From assembly GCA_027459765.1 (NCBI GenBank), contig DAIDHD010000067.1, positions 1-64,000 of the forward strand: DNA of 64,000 bases, written 5' to 3'. The first letter of the stretch is position 1, and each line of letters begins with the position of its first letter. Below, one piece after another: positions 8,990 through 17,246 of the stretch. The position numbers were made by a program, and so were the translations under genes. The DNA is from Gammaproteobacteria bacterium. Its GTDB lineage: Bacteria; Pseudomonadota; Gammaproteobacteria; Steroidobacterales; Steroidobacteraceae. The notes beneath the pieces were generated by a model. It ran no database searches. It saw only the letters and a list, made by a program, of their open reading frames with translations, and was not told the origin of the DNA.

Positions 8990-11869
8990 ATGACCCGCAA
9001 GTTCCCGATCTGCGCGCCCCTGTGGGCGCTCGCCCTCGTCGCCGGCCTCGCGCAGGCCGCACCCGAGACCGCGGTCCGGCCGCAGACGGCGGCCCGCCCG
9101 GCATCCGTGGCCAGTGCCACAGCCGCGGTACGGGCGGCTTCCTCGCCCACCTGGACGCGCACGCTGGAGCGCATCGCGAGCGGCGTCGTCAGCATCCAGA
9201 TCGACGGCGTGCGCGCCTTCGACACCGAGTGGAATGCGACGGCGCAGGCGACCGGGTTCGTGATCGACGCGAAGCGCGGCTACATCCTCACCAACCGCCA
9301 CGTGGTGACTCCGGGGCCGGTGACCGCCCAGGCCATATTCCAGAACCGCGAGGAGGTGGCGCTGCGGCCGGTGTATCGCGATCCCGTGCACGACTTCGGC
9401 ATCTATCGCTACGATCCCGCCAAGCTGCGCTTCATCCATCCGGCCGAGCTGCCGCTGTATCCGGCGGGCGCGGTCATCGGGCGCGAGATCCGCGTGGTCG
9501 GCAACGACGCCGGCGAGCAGCTCTCGATCCTGGCGGGCACGCTGGCGCGTCTCGACCGCGAGGCGCCGGACTACGGCTACGGCAAGTACAACGACTTCAA
9601 CACCTTCTATTTCCAGGCCGCCTCGGGCACCTCCGGCGGCTCCTCGGGCTCGCCGGTGATCGACATCGACGGGCGCGTGGTCGCGCTCAACGCGGGCGGG
9701 GCGACCGGCGCGCAGTCGAGCTTCTACCTGCCGCTCGACGCGGTGGTGCGCGCCTTGCGCTTCATCGACGAGGGCCGGCCGGTGCCGCGCGGCACCCTCG
9801 AGACGGTGTTCAAGTACACCCCGTACGACGAGCTCGAGCGGCTCGGTCTCGACGCGCGCACCGAGACGCGCATGCGCGCCGCCTATCCGCAGCTCACCGG
9901 CATGCTGGTGGTGGCGGAGGTGCAGCCGGGGTCGGCGGCCGACGGCAAGCTCGAACCGGGCGACATCCTGGTCGCGATCGACGGCGCACCGGTGCCGGAG
10001 TTCTTCGCGCTGGAGCGCCTGCTCGACGAGCGCGTCGGCCACACGATCCGGGTGGAGGTGCAGCGCGGCCGGGAGCGCATCGTCGACGAGCTTCCGGTGC
10101 GCTCGCTGCACGACATCACGCCCGACGAGTACCTCGAATTCGGCGAGGCCGTGGTGCACACGCTGTCCTACCAGCAGGCGCGCCACTTCAACCTGCCGAT
10201 CGAGGGCGTGTACGTGGCGAATCCGGGCTACGTGTTCGGCAGCGCCGGCATTCCGCGTGGCGCGTTGATCAGCACACTCGGCGGCGCCAGAACCCCCCGG
10301 CTCGAGGACTTCGAGGCGGCGCTGCGCGGCCTCGCCGACGGGCAGCGCGCCACGGTGCGCTACGTGACGCTCGAGGATCCGCGTACGCCGCAGGTGAAGG
10401 CCATCCGCATGGATCGCCGCTGGTTCCCGGCCCGCAAGTGCCATCGCGACGACGCGCTCGGGATCTGGCCGTGCACGCCGCTCGCGCCCGGTCCGGCGCC
10501 GACGGCGGTGACACCCGCGTCGACGCAGTTCGCCGCCACCGGCGACGCGCGCATCGACCGGCTGGCGCCGTCGCTGGTGACCGTGACCTTCGACATGCCG
10601 TACTCGATCAGCGGCGTGACCGAGAAGAACTACCACGGCACCGGCGTGATCATCGACGCGCAGCGCGGCCTCGTGGTGGTGGATCGCAACACGGTGCCGG
10701 TGTCGATGGGCGACGTGCGCATCACCTTCGACGGCACGGTGGAGGTGCCGGGTAAGGTGGAGTACGTGCACCCGCTGCACAACCTGGCGGTCGTGTCCTA
10801 CGATCCGCGCTCGATCGGCACCACGCCCGTGCGAGCCGCCCGCTTCGTCACGGGCGAACTCGCGCCGGGCGAGGACGTGTGGGTGGTGGGGCAGCGCGGT
10901 GACGCCAAGATCCTGTCGCAGAAGACCCAGGTGGCGAGCCTCGATCCGCTCAACTTTCCGTTGTCGCGCACCTTGAGGTTTCGCGACAGCAACCTGGAGG
11001 CGGTGAACCTCATCAACCCGCCCAACGACTTCGACGGCGTGATCGCGAACGAACGCGGCGACGTGCTCGCGCTGTGGTCGAGTTTCGCCTTCGAGACCGC
11101 GCGCGACGTCGAACAGGTCAATCGCGGCATACCCGCCGACCTGGTCACCGAAATGATCGGCGTGGTGGAGCAGGGCAAGCCGCTGTATTCCTTCGAGGCC
11201 GAGTTCGACGTGCTGTCCCTGGCGAGTGCGCGCCGCCTGGGCCTGCCGGACGCATGGGTGCGACGCCTGGAGGAGCACTCGCCGTCGCGACGTCAGGTGC
11301 TGGCGATGGACCGGCTGGCCGCCGGTTCGCCGGCGGCGGTGGACTTCGAGCCCGGCGACATCCTCCTCGCCATCGACGGCGCGGTGGTGAACCGCTTTCG
11401 CGAGGTCGAGCGTGCGGTGCAAAAACCGCATGTGCAGGTGACGGTCTGGCGGGACGGCGCCGAGAAGACTTTCGATCTCACGACCGTGGCGCTCAACGGC
11501 CGCGACGTGGACCGCGTGCTCATCTGGGCGGGCGCGACGCTGCAGGCACCCTACCGGGCGCTGTCCATACAGCGCGGCATCGCGCCGACGGGCGTGTTCG
11601 TGTCGTACTTCTTCTACGGCTCGCCGGCGACGCACTACGGCCTGTACGCCGGCCGGCGCATCACCGAGGTCGACGGACGGCCCACGCCGGATCTGGACGC
11701 ATTCCTGGCGGCGGTCGCGAACAAGTCCGATCGGGATTCGGTGCGCTTGAAGACGGTGAGCTGGAACGGCCAGACCGACGTCATCACCCTGAAGCTCGAC
11801 CAGCACTACTGGCCGGCCTACGAACTCGATCGGCGCAAGGACGACGACTGGGTGCGTATAGAGCGCTGA
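8990..11869 (+). CDS. Large exported serine protease with duplicated trypsin/PDZ halves (Nma111/Deg7-like)
   Basis: The 959-residue protein begins with a signal peptide (LWALALVAGLAQAA). The first half is a trypsin-like protease with the triad His104 (TNRHVV), Asp135 (RDPVHDFGIYRYDP) and Ser219 (GGSSGSPVIDIDG), then a PDZ domain (PGDILVAIDGAPV). The second half repeats the fold but is degenerate (VVVDRNTVPVS, HNLAVVSYD) and is followed by two further PDZ-like segments (PGDILLAIDGAVV; GRRITEVDGRPTPD). The phrases GNDAGEQLSILAG and NDFNTFYFQAASGTSGGSSG closely resemble eukaryotic Nma111/Deg7 rather than DegP. It probably acts in periplasmic protein quality control. ATG 8990 was chosen over GTG 8984 because it follows AAGGTG. 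Confidence 0.88.
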   Translation: MTRKFPICAPLWALALVAGLAQAAPETAVRPQTAARPASVASATAAVRAASSPTWTRTLERIASGVVSIQIDGVRAFDTEWNATAQATGFVIDAKRGYILTNRHVVTPGPVTAQAIFQNREEVALRPVYRDPVHDFGIYRYDPAKLRFIHPAELPLYPAGAVIGREIRVVGNDAGEQLSILAGTLARLDREAPDYGYGKYNDFNTFYFQAASGTSGGSSGSPVIDIDGRVVALNAGGATGAQSSFYLPLDAVVRALRFIDEGRPVPRGTLETVFKYTPYDELERLGLDARTETRMRAAYPQLTGMLVVAEVQPGSAADGKLEPGDILVAIDGAPVPEFFALERLLDERVGHTIRVEVQRGRERIVDELPVRSLHDITPDEYLEFGEAVVHTLSYQQARHFNLPIEGVYVANPGYVFGSAGIPRGALISTLGGARTPRLEDFEAALRGLADGQRATVRYVTLEDPRTPQVKAIRMDRRWFPARKCHRDDALGIWPCTPLAPGPAPTAVTPASTQFAATGDARIDRLAPSLVTVTFDMPYSISGVTEKNYHGTGVIIDAQRGLVVVDRNTVPVSMGDVRITFDGTVEVPGKVEYVHPLHNLAVVSYDPRSIGTTPVRAARFVTGELAPGEDVWVVGQRGDAKILSQKTQVASLDPLNFPLSRTLRFRDSNLEAVNLINPPNDFDGVIANERGDVLALWSSFAFETARDVEQVNRGIPADLVTEMIGVVEQGKPLYSFEAEFDVLSLASARRLGLPDAWVRRLEEHSPSRRQVLAMDRLAAGSPAAVDFEPGDILLAIDGAVVNRFREVERAVQKPHVQVTVWRDGAEKTFDLTTVALNGRDVDRVLIWAGATLQAPYRALSIQRGIAPTGVFVSYFFYGSPATHYGLYAGRRITEVDGRPTPDLDAFLAAVANKSDRDSVRLKTVSWNGQTDVITLKLDQHYWPAYELDRRKDDDWVRIER

Positions 11870-11937
11870 ACCAGCGACTGACGCACAGTTTCGCGCTCGC
11901 AGGGCCGGCGGCCGACCGCGGGCGCGGCGAGTCTTGT

Positions 11938-11943
11938 TATGAT
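11938..11943 (+). promoter_or_regulatory. -10-like box TATGAT 6 nt before tsaC start
   Basis: TATGAT is followed by 6 nt and then the GTG at 11950, giving the leaderless-type spacing seen at other genes here. The short intergenic gap after the protease gene contains no other convincing promoter and no Shine-Dalgarno sequence before the start. Confidence 0.45.
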
Positions 11944-11949
11944 CGCGCC

Positions 11950-12939
11950 GTGGTGCGAGCGACCCAAACCGAGATCGAGGAGGCCGTCGAGGTCCTGCGC
12001 GCGGGCGAGCTCGTGGCTTTCCCGACGGAGACCGTCTACGGGCTCGGCGCGAACGCGTCGGACCCGGCGGCGGTGACGCGGATATTCGCGCTCAAGGGCC
12101 GTCCCGCCGACCACCCGGTGATCGTGCACCTCGACAATCCGCGCTACCTGCACCGCTGGGTCGCGGACATGCCGCCGCTCGCCGAACGGCTCGCGGAACG
12201 CTTCTGGCCCGGTCCGCTCACGCTCATCCTGCCGAAGGCGGACAACGTCAACGAGGTGGTGACCGGCGGCCAGGACAGCATCGGGATCCGCGTGCCGTCG
12301 CATCCGATCGCGCAGCAGCTGCTGACCGCGTTCGGCGGCGGGATCGCGGCGCCCTCGGCGAACCGCTTCGGGCGCCTGAGCCCCACCAAGCCCGAGCACG
12401 TGCGCGAGGAGTTCGGCGATGCGTTGCGCGTGATCCTCGACGGCGGCGAGGCGCAGATCGGGCTCGAATCGACCATCGTGTCCTGCCTCGAGGGCCGGGT
12501 ACAGCTCCTGCGGCCCGGCTACATCACGCGCTCGCAACTCGAAGCCGTGGTGGGCACCGTGGCGGTCGAGGGGCCTGCGCCGCGCGCGCCGGGCAACCGC
12601 AGCATCCACTACGCACCGACCACGCCGCTCGAAATCGTCGCCGCCGACGACATCGAGGCGCGTGCCCAGGAAATCGTCGCGCGGCAGGAGAAGGTGGCCG
12701 TGCTCGCCATGCGCCCGCCGCTGCAGACCCAGCGCAACATGACCTGGATCAACGCCGGCAAGAAGCCCGACCCGTACGCGCACAACCTGTACAACCACCT
12801 GCGCACGCTCGACCGTGCGGGTTGCGTGCGCATCCTGGTTCAGGCGCCGCCGGTGGACGAGCGCTGGGCGGCCATTCTCGACCGGCTGCAGCGTGCGAGC
12901 GGCATGGCCGAAGACTCGCTCGAACTCAGTGCCGGTTGA
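11950..12939 (+). CDS. tsaC: L-threonylcarbamoyladenylate synthase, Sua5-type with C-terminal domain
   Basis: This enzyme makes threonylcarbamoyl-AMP from threonine, bicarbonate and ATP for the t6A37 modification of ANN-decoding tRNAs. The 329-residue product has the YrdC core (VAFPTETVYGLGANASD, FALKGRPADHPVIVH, APSANRFGRLSPT, VILDGGEAQIGLESTIV) and a Sua5 C-terminal domain introduced by GNRSIHYAPTTPL, so it is the long Sua5 form. The start is the GTG at 11950 or its neighbour at 11953; no ATG is in frame. Confidence 0.93.
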   Translation: MVRATQTEIEEAVEVLRAGELVAFPTETVYGLGANASDPAAVTRIFALKGRPADHPVIVHLDNPRYLHRWVADMPPLAERLAERFWPGPLTLILPKADNVNEVVTGGQDSIGIRVPSHPIAQQLLTAFGGGIAAPSANRFGRLSPTKPEHVREEFGDALRVILDGGEAQIGLESTIVSCLEGRVQLLRPGYITRSQLEAVVGTVAVEGPAPRAPGNRSIHYAPTTPLEIVAADDIEARAQEIVARQEKVAVLAMRPPLQTQRNMTWINAGKKPDPYAHNLYNHLRTLDRAGCVRILVQAPPVDERWAAILDRLQRASGMAEDSLELSAG

Positions 12940-12948
12940 CGCCTGATC

Positions 12949-14157
12949 GTGGCGCAGCCATCGCACCTGCGCGCGCCGCACGCGGCCACCGGGGCTGAAT
13001 TCGGCGCGGACGTCGATCCGTTCGCTCCCGCCGCCATCGAACACCTGGCGCGTCGCTACGGGTCGCCGCTGCTCATCCTCGATCTGGAACGCGTGCGCGC
13101 GCAGTATCGGCGGCTCGCCGCCGCGCTGCCGGGCGTCAAGCTCCACTACGCCCTGAAGCCGCTGCCGCACCCGGCGGTGGTGGCGGCGCTGCGGGACGCC
13201 GGCGCGAGCTTCGATCTCGCCACCAACGGCGAGGTTGCGCTGGTGCGCCGTCTGGGCGTGGCGCCGTCGCGCTGCATTCACACGCACCCGATCAAGCGCG
13301 AGCGCGACATCCGCACGGCGCTCGACTTCGGCGTGACGCGCTTCGTGGTCGACAACCCGGACGAGTTGCGCAAGTTCGCGCCGTACGCGGGCCGCGTCGA
13401 GGTGCTCGTGCGTGTCTCGTTCCGCAGCCCGCAGGCGGTGGTGGACCTGTCGCGCAAGTTCGGCTGTGCGCCGGACGCGGTGCCTGCGCTGCTGGAACTC
13501 GCCGCGCGGCTCGGGGTGCGGGTCGCGGGACTGTCCTTCCACGTGGGTTCGCAGGCCGGTGCGCCGGACAAGCACGTGGAGGCGGTGGAGGCCTGCGCCG
13601 CGCTCTTCGAGGCGGCGGCGCAGCATGGGCAGGCGCTCGAGATCCTGGACATCGGTGGTGGATTCCCGGTCGAGTACCGGGACACCTGCACCTCCATCGA
13701 GGCCTTCTGTGCGCCGATTGCTGCGGCGCTCGCTCGTCTGGGACCGGGAATCGAAGTGTTCGCCGAGCCCGGGCGCTTCATTGCCGCGCCCTCGGGCGTG
13801 GTGGTCGCCGCGGTGATGGGGCGGGCTCGGCGCGACGGTCGCTGGTGGTACTACCTGGACGACGGCCTGTACGGCAGCTTCAGCGGGCAGATGTTCGATC
13901 ACGCGCGCTATCCGCTGGATGCTCTGGTATCCTCCTCCGGGCCGAAATACCCGTCGGTGCTCGCCGGACCCACCTGCGACAGCATCGACGTCATCGATGA
14001 AGACATCGATTTGCCGCTCCTCGACGTCGGCGACCTGATCGTCGGGCGGCAGATGGGGGCCTACACCTGGGCCTCGGCATCGGAATTCAATTTCTTCCCG
14101 CGTGCGACCGTGCTGGCGCTCGATCGGGGACGCCTGGTGGAGGACGAGTGGCCATGA
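12949..14157 (+). CDS. PLP-dependent group IV (alanine-racemase fold) amino acid decarboxylase, ornithine decarboxylase-like
   Basis: The 402-residue protein is a fold-type III PLP decarboxylase. The cofactor lysine is in KLHYALKPLPHP, and SFHVGSQ, DIGGGFPVEY, EPGRFIAAPSG and GPTCDSID are conserved blocks. The last contains the active-site cysteine typical of ornithine/lysine decarboxylases, so putrescine or cadaverine synthesis is likely; diaminopimelate decarboxylase is less likely. It starts at a GTG 9 nt after tsaC and ends in an ATGA overlap with the MepK-like gene. Confidence 0.82.
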   Translation: MAQPSHLRAPHAATGAEFGADVDPFAPAAIEHLARRYGSPLLILDLERVRAQYRRLAAALPGVKLHYALKPLPHPAVVAALRDAGASFDLATNGEVALVRRLGVAPSRCIHTHPIKRERDIRTALDFGVTRFVVDNPDELRKFAPYAGRVEVLVRVSFRSPQAVVDLSRKFGCAPDAVPALLELAARLGVRVAGLSFHVGSQAGAPDKHVEAVEACAALFEAAAQHGQALEILDIGGGFPVEYRDTCTSIEAFCAPIAAALARLGPGIEVFAEPGRFIAAPSGVVVAAVMGRARRDGRWWYYLDDGLYGSFSGQMFDHARYPLDALVSSSGPKYPSVLAGPTCDSIDVIDEDIDLPLLDVGDLIVGRQMGAYTWASASEFNFFPRATVLALDRGRLVEDEWP

Positions 14158-14765
14158 TCCACACTCGACGTTCGGTTCTGAAATTCGGCGGCGTGCTCCT
14201 GGGGGCGGCTGCGACGGGCGTGATCGCCTTCCCCGGTCGCGCGACGGCACGCGTGCGCAAGGACGCGGTGCCGGCCTCGGCTTCCGGCGCCGGTTTCGCC
14301 GAGGCGGGACCGGGCGCCGTCAAGCGCCTGTCGCTGTACAACCTGCACACCGACGAGTCGCTGGAGTTCGCTTTCTTCAAGGATGGCGCCTACGTGCCGG
14401 AGTCGCTCGCGGCGGTCGAGGTGCTGCTGCGCGACTTTCGCAACGACGAACGGCACCCCATCGAGCCCACGCTGCTCGACGATCTGTACGAGGTGGCGCG
14501 GCGTGCCGGCGTGGATCCGGTGTTCAAGGTGATCTCGGGGTATCGCTCGCCGCAGACCAACGCCATGCTGCACGAGCGCAGCCCGGGCGTCGCCAGTCAC
14601 AGTCTGCACATGCAGGGTCGCGCCATCGACGTGCGGCTCGCGCACGTGGACTGCGCGCAGCTCGCGCGGCACGCGCTCGCGATGGGACGCGGCGGCGTCG
14701 GCTATTACCGGCGCTCGGACTTCGTGCACATCGACAACGGCGCCGTGCGCACCTGGCGCGGCTGA
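14154..14765 (+). CDS. mepK: MepK/YcbK-type murein endopeptidase (DUF882) with Tat-like signal
   Basis: MepK-type enzymes are zinc peptidases that cleave mDAP-mDAP (3-3) crosslinks in peptidoglycan. The 203-residue sequence carries the ligands in SHSLHMQGRAIDVRL and DFVHIDNG, and the typical GYRSPQTNAMLH. The N-terminus TRRSVLKFGGVLLGAAATG resembles a twin-arginine signal. The ATG at 14154 overlaps the decarboxylase stop. The neighbouring L,D-transpeptidase, which forms the same 3-3 bonds, converges on it with a 4-bp gap. Confidence 0.87.
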   Translation: MIHTRRSVLKFGGVLLGAAATGVIAFPGRATARVRKDAVPASASGAGFAEAGPGAVKRLSLYNLHTDESLEFAFFKDGAYVPESLAAVEVLLRDFRNDERHPIEPTLLDDLYEVARRAGVDPVFKVISGYRSPQTNAMLHERSPGVASHSLHMQGRAIDVRLAHVDCAQLARHALAMGRGGVGYYRRSDFVHIDNGAVRTWRG

Positions 14766-14769
14766 TTCC

Positions 14770-16341
14770 TCACGGCGCGCCGGCGCGCGCCGCGCGGCGT
14801 GCCGCGAGCGCGCGATCCAGCCGTGCGTCGTGGCCGTAGATGTCCTCGAAGAACAGGATCTTGCCGTTCTCGAGCGCGAGCGCGGTGCCGTAGACGATGA
14901 ACACCCGGATCGGCTGTTTCAGGCGTACCACGCGCGAGTCCGCGTGCTCGTCCTGCATCGCCGTCTCGATGCGCTCGCGGGTCCAGTCCGGCTGGTCGTG
15001 CAGCACGTATTCGGCGAGCCCCACAGGATCGCTGACGCGGATGCAGCCGTGGCTGAAGTCGCGCCGCGAGCGGCCGAAGAGCGCCTTGGCCGGCGTCGAG
15101 TGCAGATAGACGTCGTAGGGGTTCGGCAGCATGAACTTCACCAGGCCGAGCGCGTTGTTCGGTCCCGGCAGCTGGCGCAGGCGCGCCGCGCCCCGGGCGA
15201 CGGCATCCAGGTTCTCGGGCGTGTTGGCGAGCACCGTGGCGGAGTCGTCCGCGCCGCGCACGATCTGCAAGCGCTCGCGGTCCAGGTAGGCCGGGTTGCG
15301 GTGTGCGGCGGGAAGGAGCTCCTTGCGGGCGATGCTCGGCGGCACGTCCCAGTAGGGACGGAACACGACGTAGCGCATGTCCGCGGTGAACACCGGGGTC
15401 TGTCGGCCCGGGAACGCCTTGCCCACGATCACGTCCATCTGGCGCATGTGCGCCTCGTCGTCCTCGGACGTCTCGAGCGCGTAGAGGTGGAACTGCGGGA
15501 TGTTGACGATGATGGTCGCGCTCGGCAGCTTCTCGGGCAGCCAGCGCCAGCGTTCCAGCGTGAGTTCGATCTGGCGCACGCGTGCGGCCAGCGGCCGCGT
15601 GAGCGCCGCGTAGGTCGCGGCGCCGAGCACCCCGTCGGCGCTCTGCCCGTGGCGTGACTGGAACGCGGCGAGCGCCGCCGACAGCGCGGGAGTCAACTGC
15701 GGCGGAACATCTGCGGCGAGGCTCGCCGGACCGTCGCCCAGGGCGACGAGCAGGCGAGCGAGCGCGGGCGCGTCCACGTACGCGCCACCCGGCTTCACCG
15801 AGCGGGCCGGCAGGGGCGCGAGCCGGTTCAATGTCGGATCGGCGGCGAGTTGGCGGTAGACGCCGAGCATGTGCTTGAGCAGCGCGTAGTGGCGGAACGG
15901 CGGTTCGAGCGCGTCGAGCGCACGGGCAACGTCCTGCGCACTCGCGAGTCGGGCCACGGCGGCGGACGGATCGAAATCCTGTCGATCGACGTCGAGGTGA
16001 TGGCCGACGCTGGCCGGATCGATTCGTCCCTGGTGAAGATCGGTGGCGAACTGCCGCGCCGCCTGCGACAGCAGGGCATCGTATGCGTCCGCCGCGAACG
16101 GCGTCTGCGCCGCCAGCGCGTCGAGACGCCCGAGCGGATAGTCGCGCGGATCGAGACCGCGGGTGTCGGCGTGGCGCATCTCCTCGACCAGGGCGCGGGC
16201 GGCGGACGTCGGTGCCGCGCCGTCGCTCCACGCCCGTGTCGCAGCGGGGGCCGCGGGTGCCGTGAAGGTCAGCCAGAGGCCGAGCGCCGCGGCGGCGCGC
16301 GCGAGCGCACGCCGCTGCGCACGCGGGGGATTTGTTAGCAT
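14770..16341 (-). CDS. L,D-transpeptidase of the LdtD/YcbB type
   Basis: The 523-residue exported enzyme would form 3-3 crosslinks between meso-diaminopimelate residues of peptidoglycan. After a signal peptide comes an N-terminal scaffold domain, a peptidoglycan-binding repeat (ALAAFQSRHGQSADGVLGAAT) and a YkuD catalytic domain with the nucleophile in RDFSHGCIRVSDP. This order matches YcbB. The ATG at 16341 gives a clean signal sequence; an in-frame ATG at 16374 would add a His/Asp-rich leader. The gene diverges from the cytochrome gene. Confidence 0.9.
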   Translation of the reverse strand: MLTNPPRAQRRALARAAAALGLWLTFTAPAAPAATRAWSDGAAPTSAARALVEEMRHADTRGLDPRDYPLGRLDALAAQTPFAADAYDALLSQAARQFATDLHQGRIDPASVGHHLDVDRQDFDPSAAVARLASAQDVARALDALEPPFRHYALLKHMLGVYRQLAADPTLNRLAPLPARSVKPGGAYVDAPALARLLVALGDGPASLAADVPPQLTPALSAALAAFQSRHGQSADGVLGAATYAALTRPLAARVRQIELTLERWRWLPEKLPSATIIVNIPQFHLYALETSEDDEAHMRQMDVIVGKAFPGRQTPVFTADMRYVVFRPYWDVPPSIARKELLPAAHRNPAYLDRERLQIVRGADDSATVLANTPENLDAVARGAARLRQLPGPNNALGLVKFMLPNPYDVYLHSTPAKALFGRSRRDFSHGCIRVSDPVGLAEYVLHDQPDWTRERIETAMQDEHADSRVVRLKQPIRVFIVYGTALALENGKILFFEDIYGHDARLDRALAARRAARAGAP

Positions 16342-16362
16342 CGGGGCGAGGTGGTCGTGGTC

Positions 16363-16800
16363 ATGAGTCGTCATCGTACGCAATTTGGGGCAGTGCTCGT
16401 CATGGTCCTCGCGGGCTGCTCGGGCGGTGGTGCCGCCCCGGGCGGGGCGTCGACCGCGGGCGCGGCGGCCGTCGCCACCGACCCGGGCGGCCGACTGTAC
16501 GACGGGAACTGTATCGCGTGCCATCAGGCGGATGGACACGGCGTGCCCGGCGTCTATCCGAGCCTCGCGGGCTCGTCCGTGGCGGACGGCGACGTGACGG
16601 CGCTCGCGCGCTGGGTGATCGAGGGTGAGCGACCCGCCGCCCTGCCCGAGGGGCGCTATGCCACCCGCATGCCTCAGTTCGGTTGGCTCCAGCCGGCCGA
16701 CGCGGCGGCGCTGTTCACCTACGTGCGCTCGCACTTCGGCAACCACGCGCCGGCGGTCGCTGCGGACGCCGTGGCGGCCGCCCTGGACAAGAATCGATGA
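16363..16800 (+). CDS. Lipoprotein class I cytochrome c
   Basis: The 145-residue protein has a lipoprotein signal ending LAGC (Cys19), an Ala/Gly linker and one haem-binding motif CIACH (50-54), with a later Met in TRMPQFG that can serve as distal ligand. It is probably a membrane-anchored periplasmic electron carrier of the c551/c552 size class. The partner oxidase or reductase is not in the window. An upstream in-frame GTG at 16351 is an alternative start. It overlaps the following HIT-like gene as ATGA. Confidence 0.88.
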   Translation: MSRHRTQFGAVLVMVLAGCSGGGAAPGGASTAGAAAVATDPGGRLYDGNCIACHQADGHGVPGVYPSLAGSSVADGDVTALARWVIEGERPAALPEGRYATRMPQFGWLQPADAAALFTYVRSHFGNHAPAVAADAVAAALDKNR

Positions 16801-17246
16801 GCACGACGGGAAGCACCGCGATCCACCGCATGGTGGACCGCTGTCGTGGCGGTGAGCACCCGGCCTGCGTGGCCCGGCTCCCGGCGGGCTGGCTGATCCT
16901 GGCCGAGCGCCAGGTGCTCGCCGGCTATTGCCTGTTGCTGCCCGATCCGGTGGTGCCGCACCTCAATGCGCTCGAGGGGGCTGCGCGGCAGCGCTTCCTC
17001 GACGACATGGCGCGCGCGGGCGACGCCCTGCTCGCGGTCACCGGCGCGTTGCGCATCAACTACGCGCTGTACGGCAACGTCGAACCGGCGCTGCACGCGC
17101 ACCTCTTCCCGCGGCGCGCCGACGAACCGGAGGCCATCCGCACGGCACAGCCCTGGGCGCTCGACTGGAATGCCGCGCCGGAATACACCGAGGCTGCACA
17201 CGGCGCGCTCAAGGCGCGGCTCGCGCGAGCGCTTGCAGGGACTTGA
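16797..17246 (+). CDS. HIT-superfamily protein with altered histidine triad
   Basis: The 149-residue protein has the HIT layout: LPDPVVPHLNALEGAARQ in the centre and NYALYGNVEPALHAHLFPR near the C-terminus. Where most members read HxHxH, this one reads A-L-H-A-H-L-F, so the first histidine is replaced by alanine while the middle (catalytic in the family) and last are kept. Nucleotide hydrolase or transferase activity is therefore possible but unproven. Its start overlaps the cytochrome stop. Its end overlaps the convergent DUF255 gene by 38 bp. Confidence 0.7.
   Translation: MSTTGSTAIHRMVDRCRGGEHPACVARLPAGWLILAERQVLAGYCLLLPDPVVPHLNALEGAARQRFLDDMARAGDALLAVTGALRINYALYGNVEPALHAHLFPRRADEPEAIRTAQPWALDWNAAPEYTEAAHGALKARLARALAGT

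Noticed and set aside
8519-11806. Very long minus-strand open frame (1095 codons) opposite the protease gene, and similar long antisense frames such as 11818-14250
   Set aside because: These are shadows of GC-rich coding sequence. The translations are His/Arg/Ala-rich without any domain, while the plus strand holds recognisable proteins with catalytic motifs.
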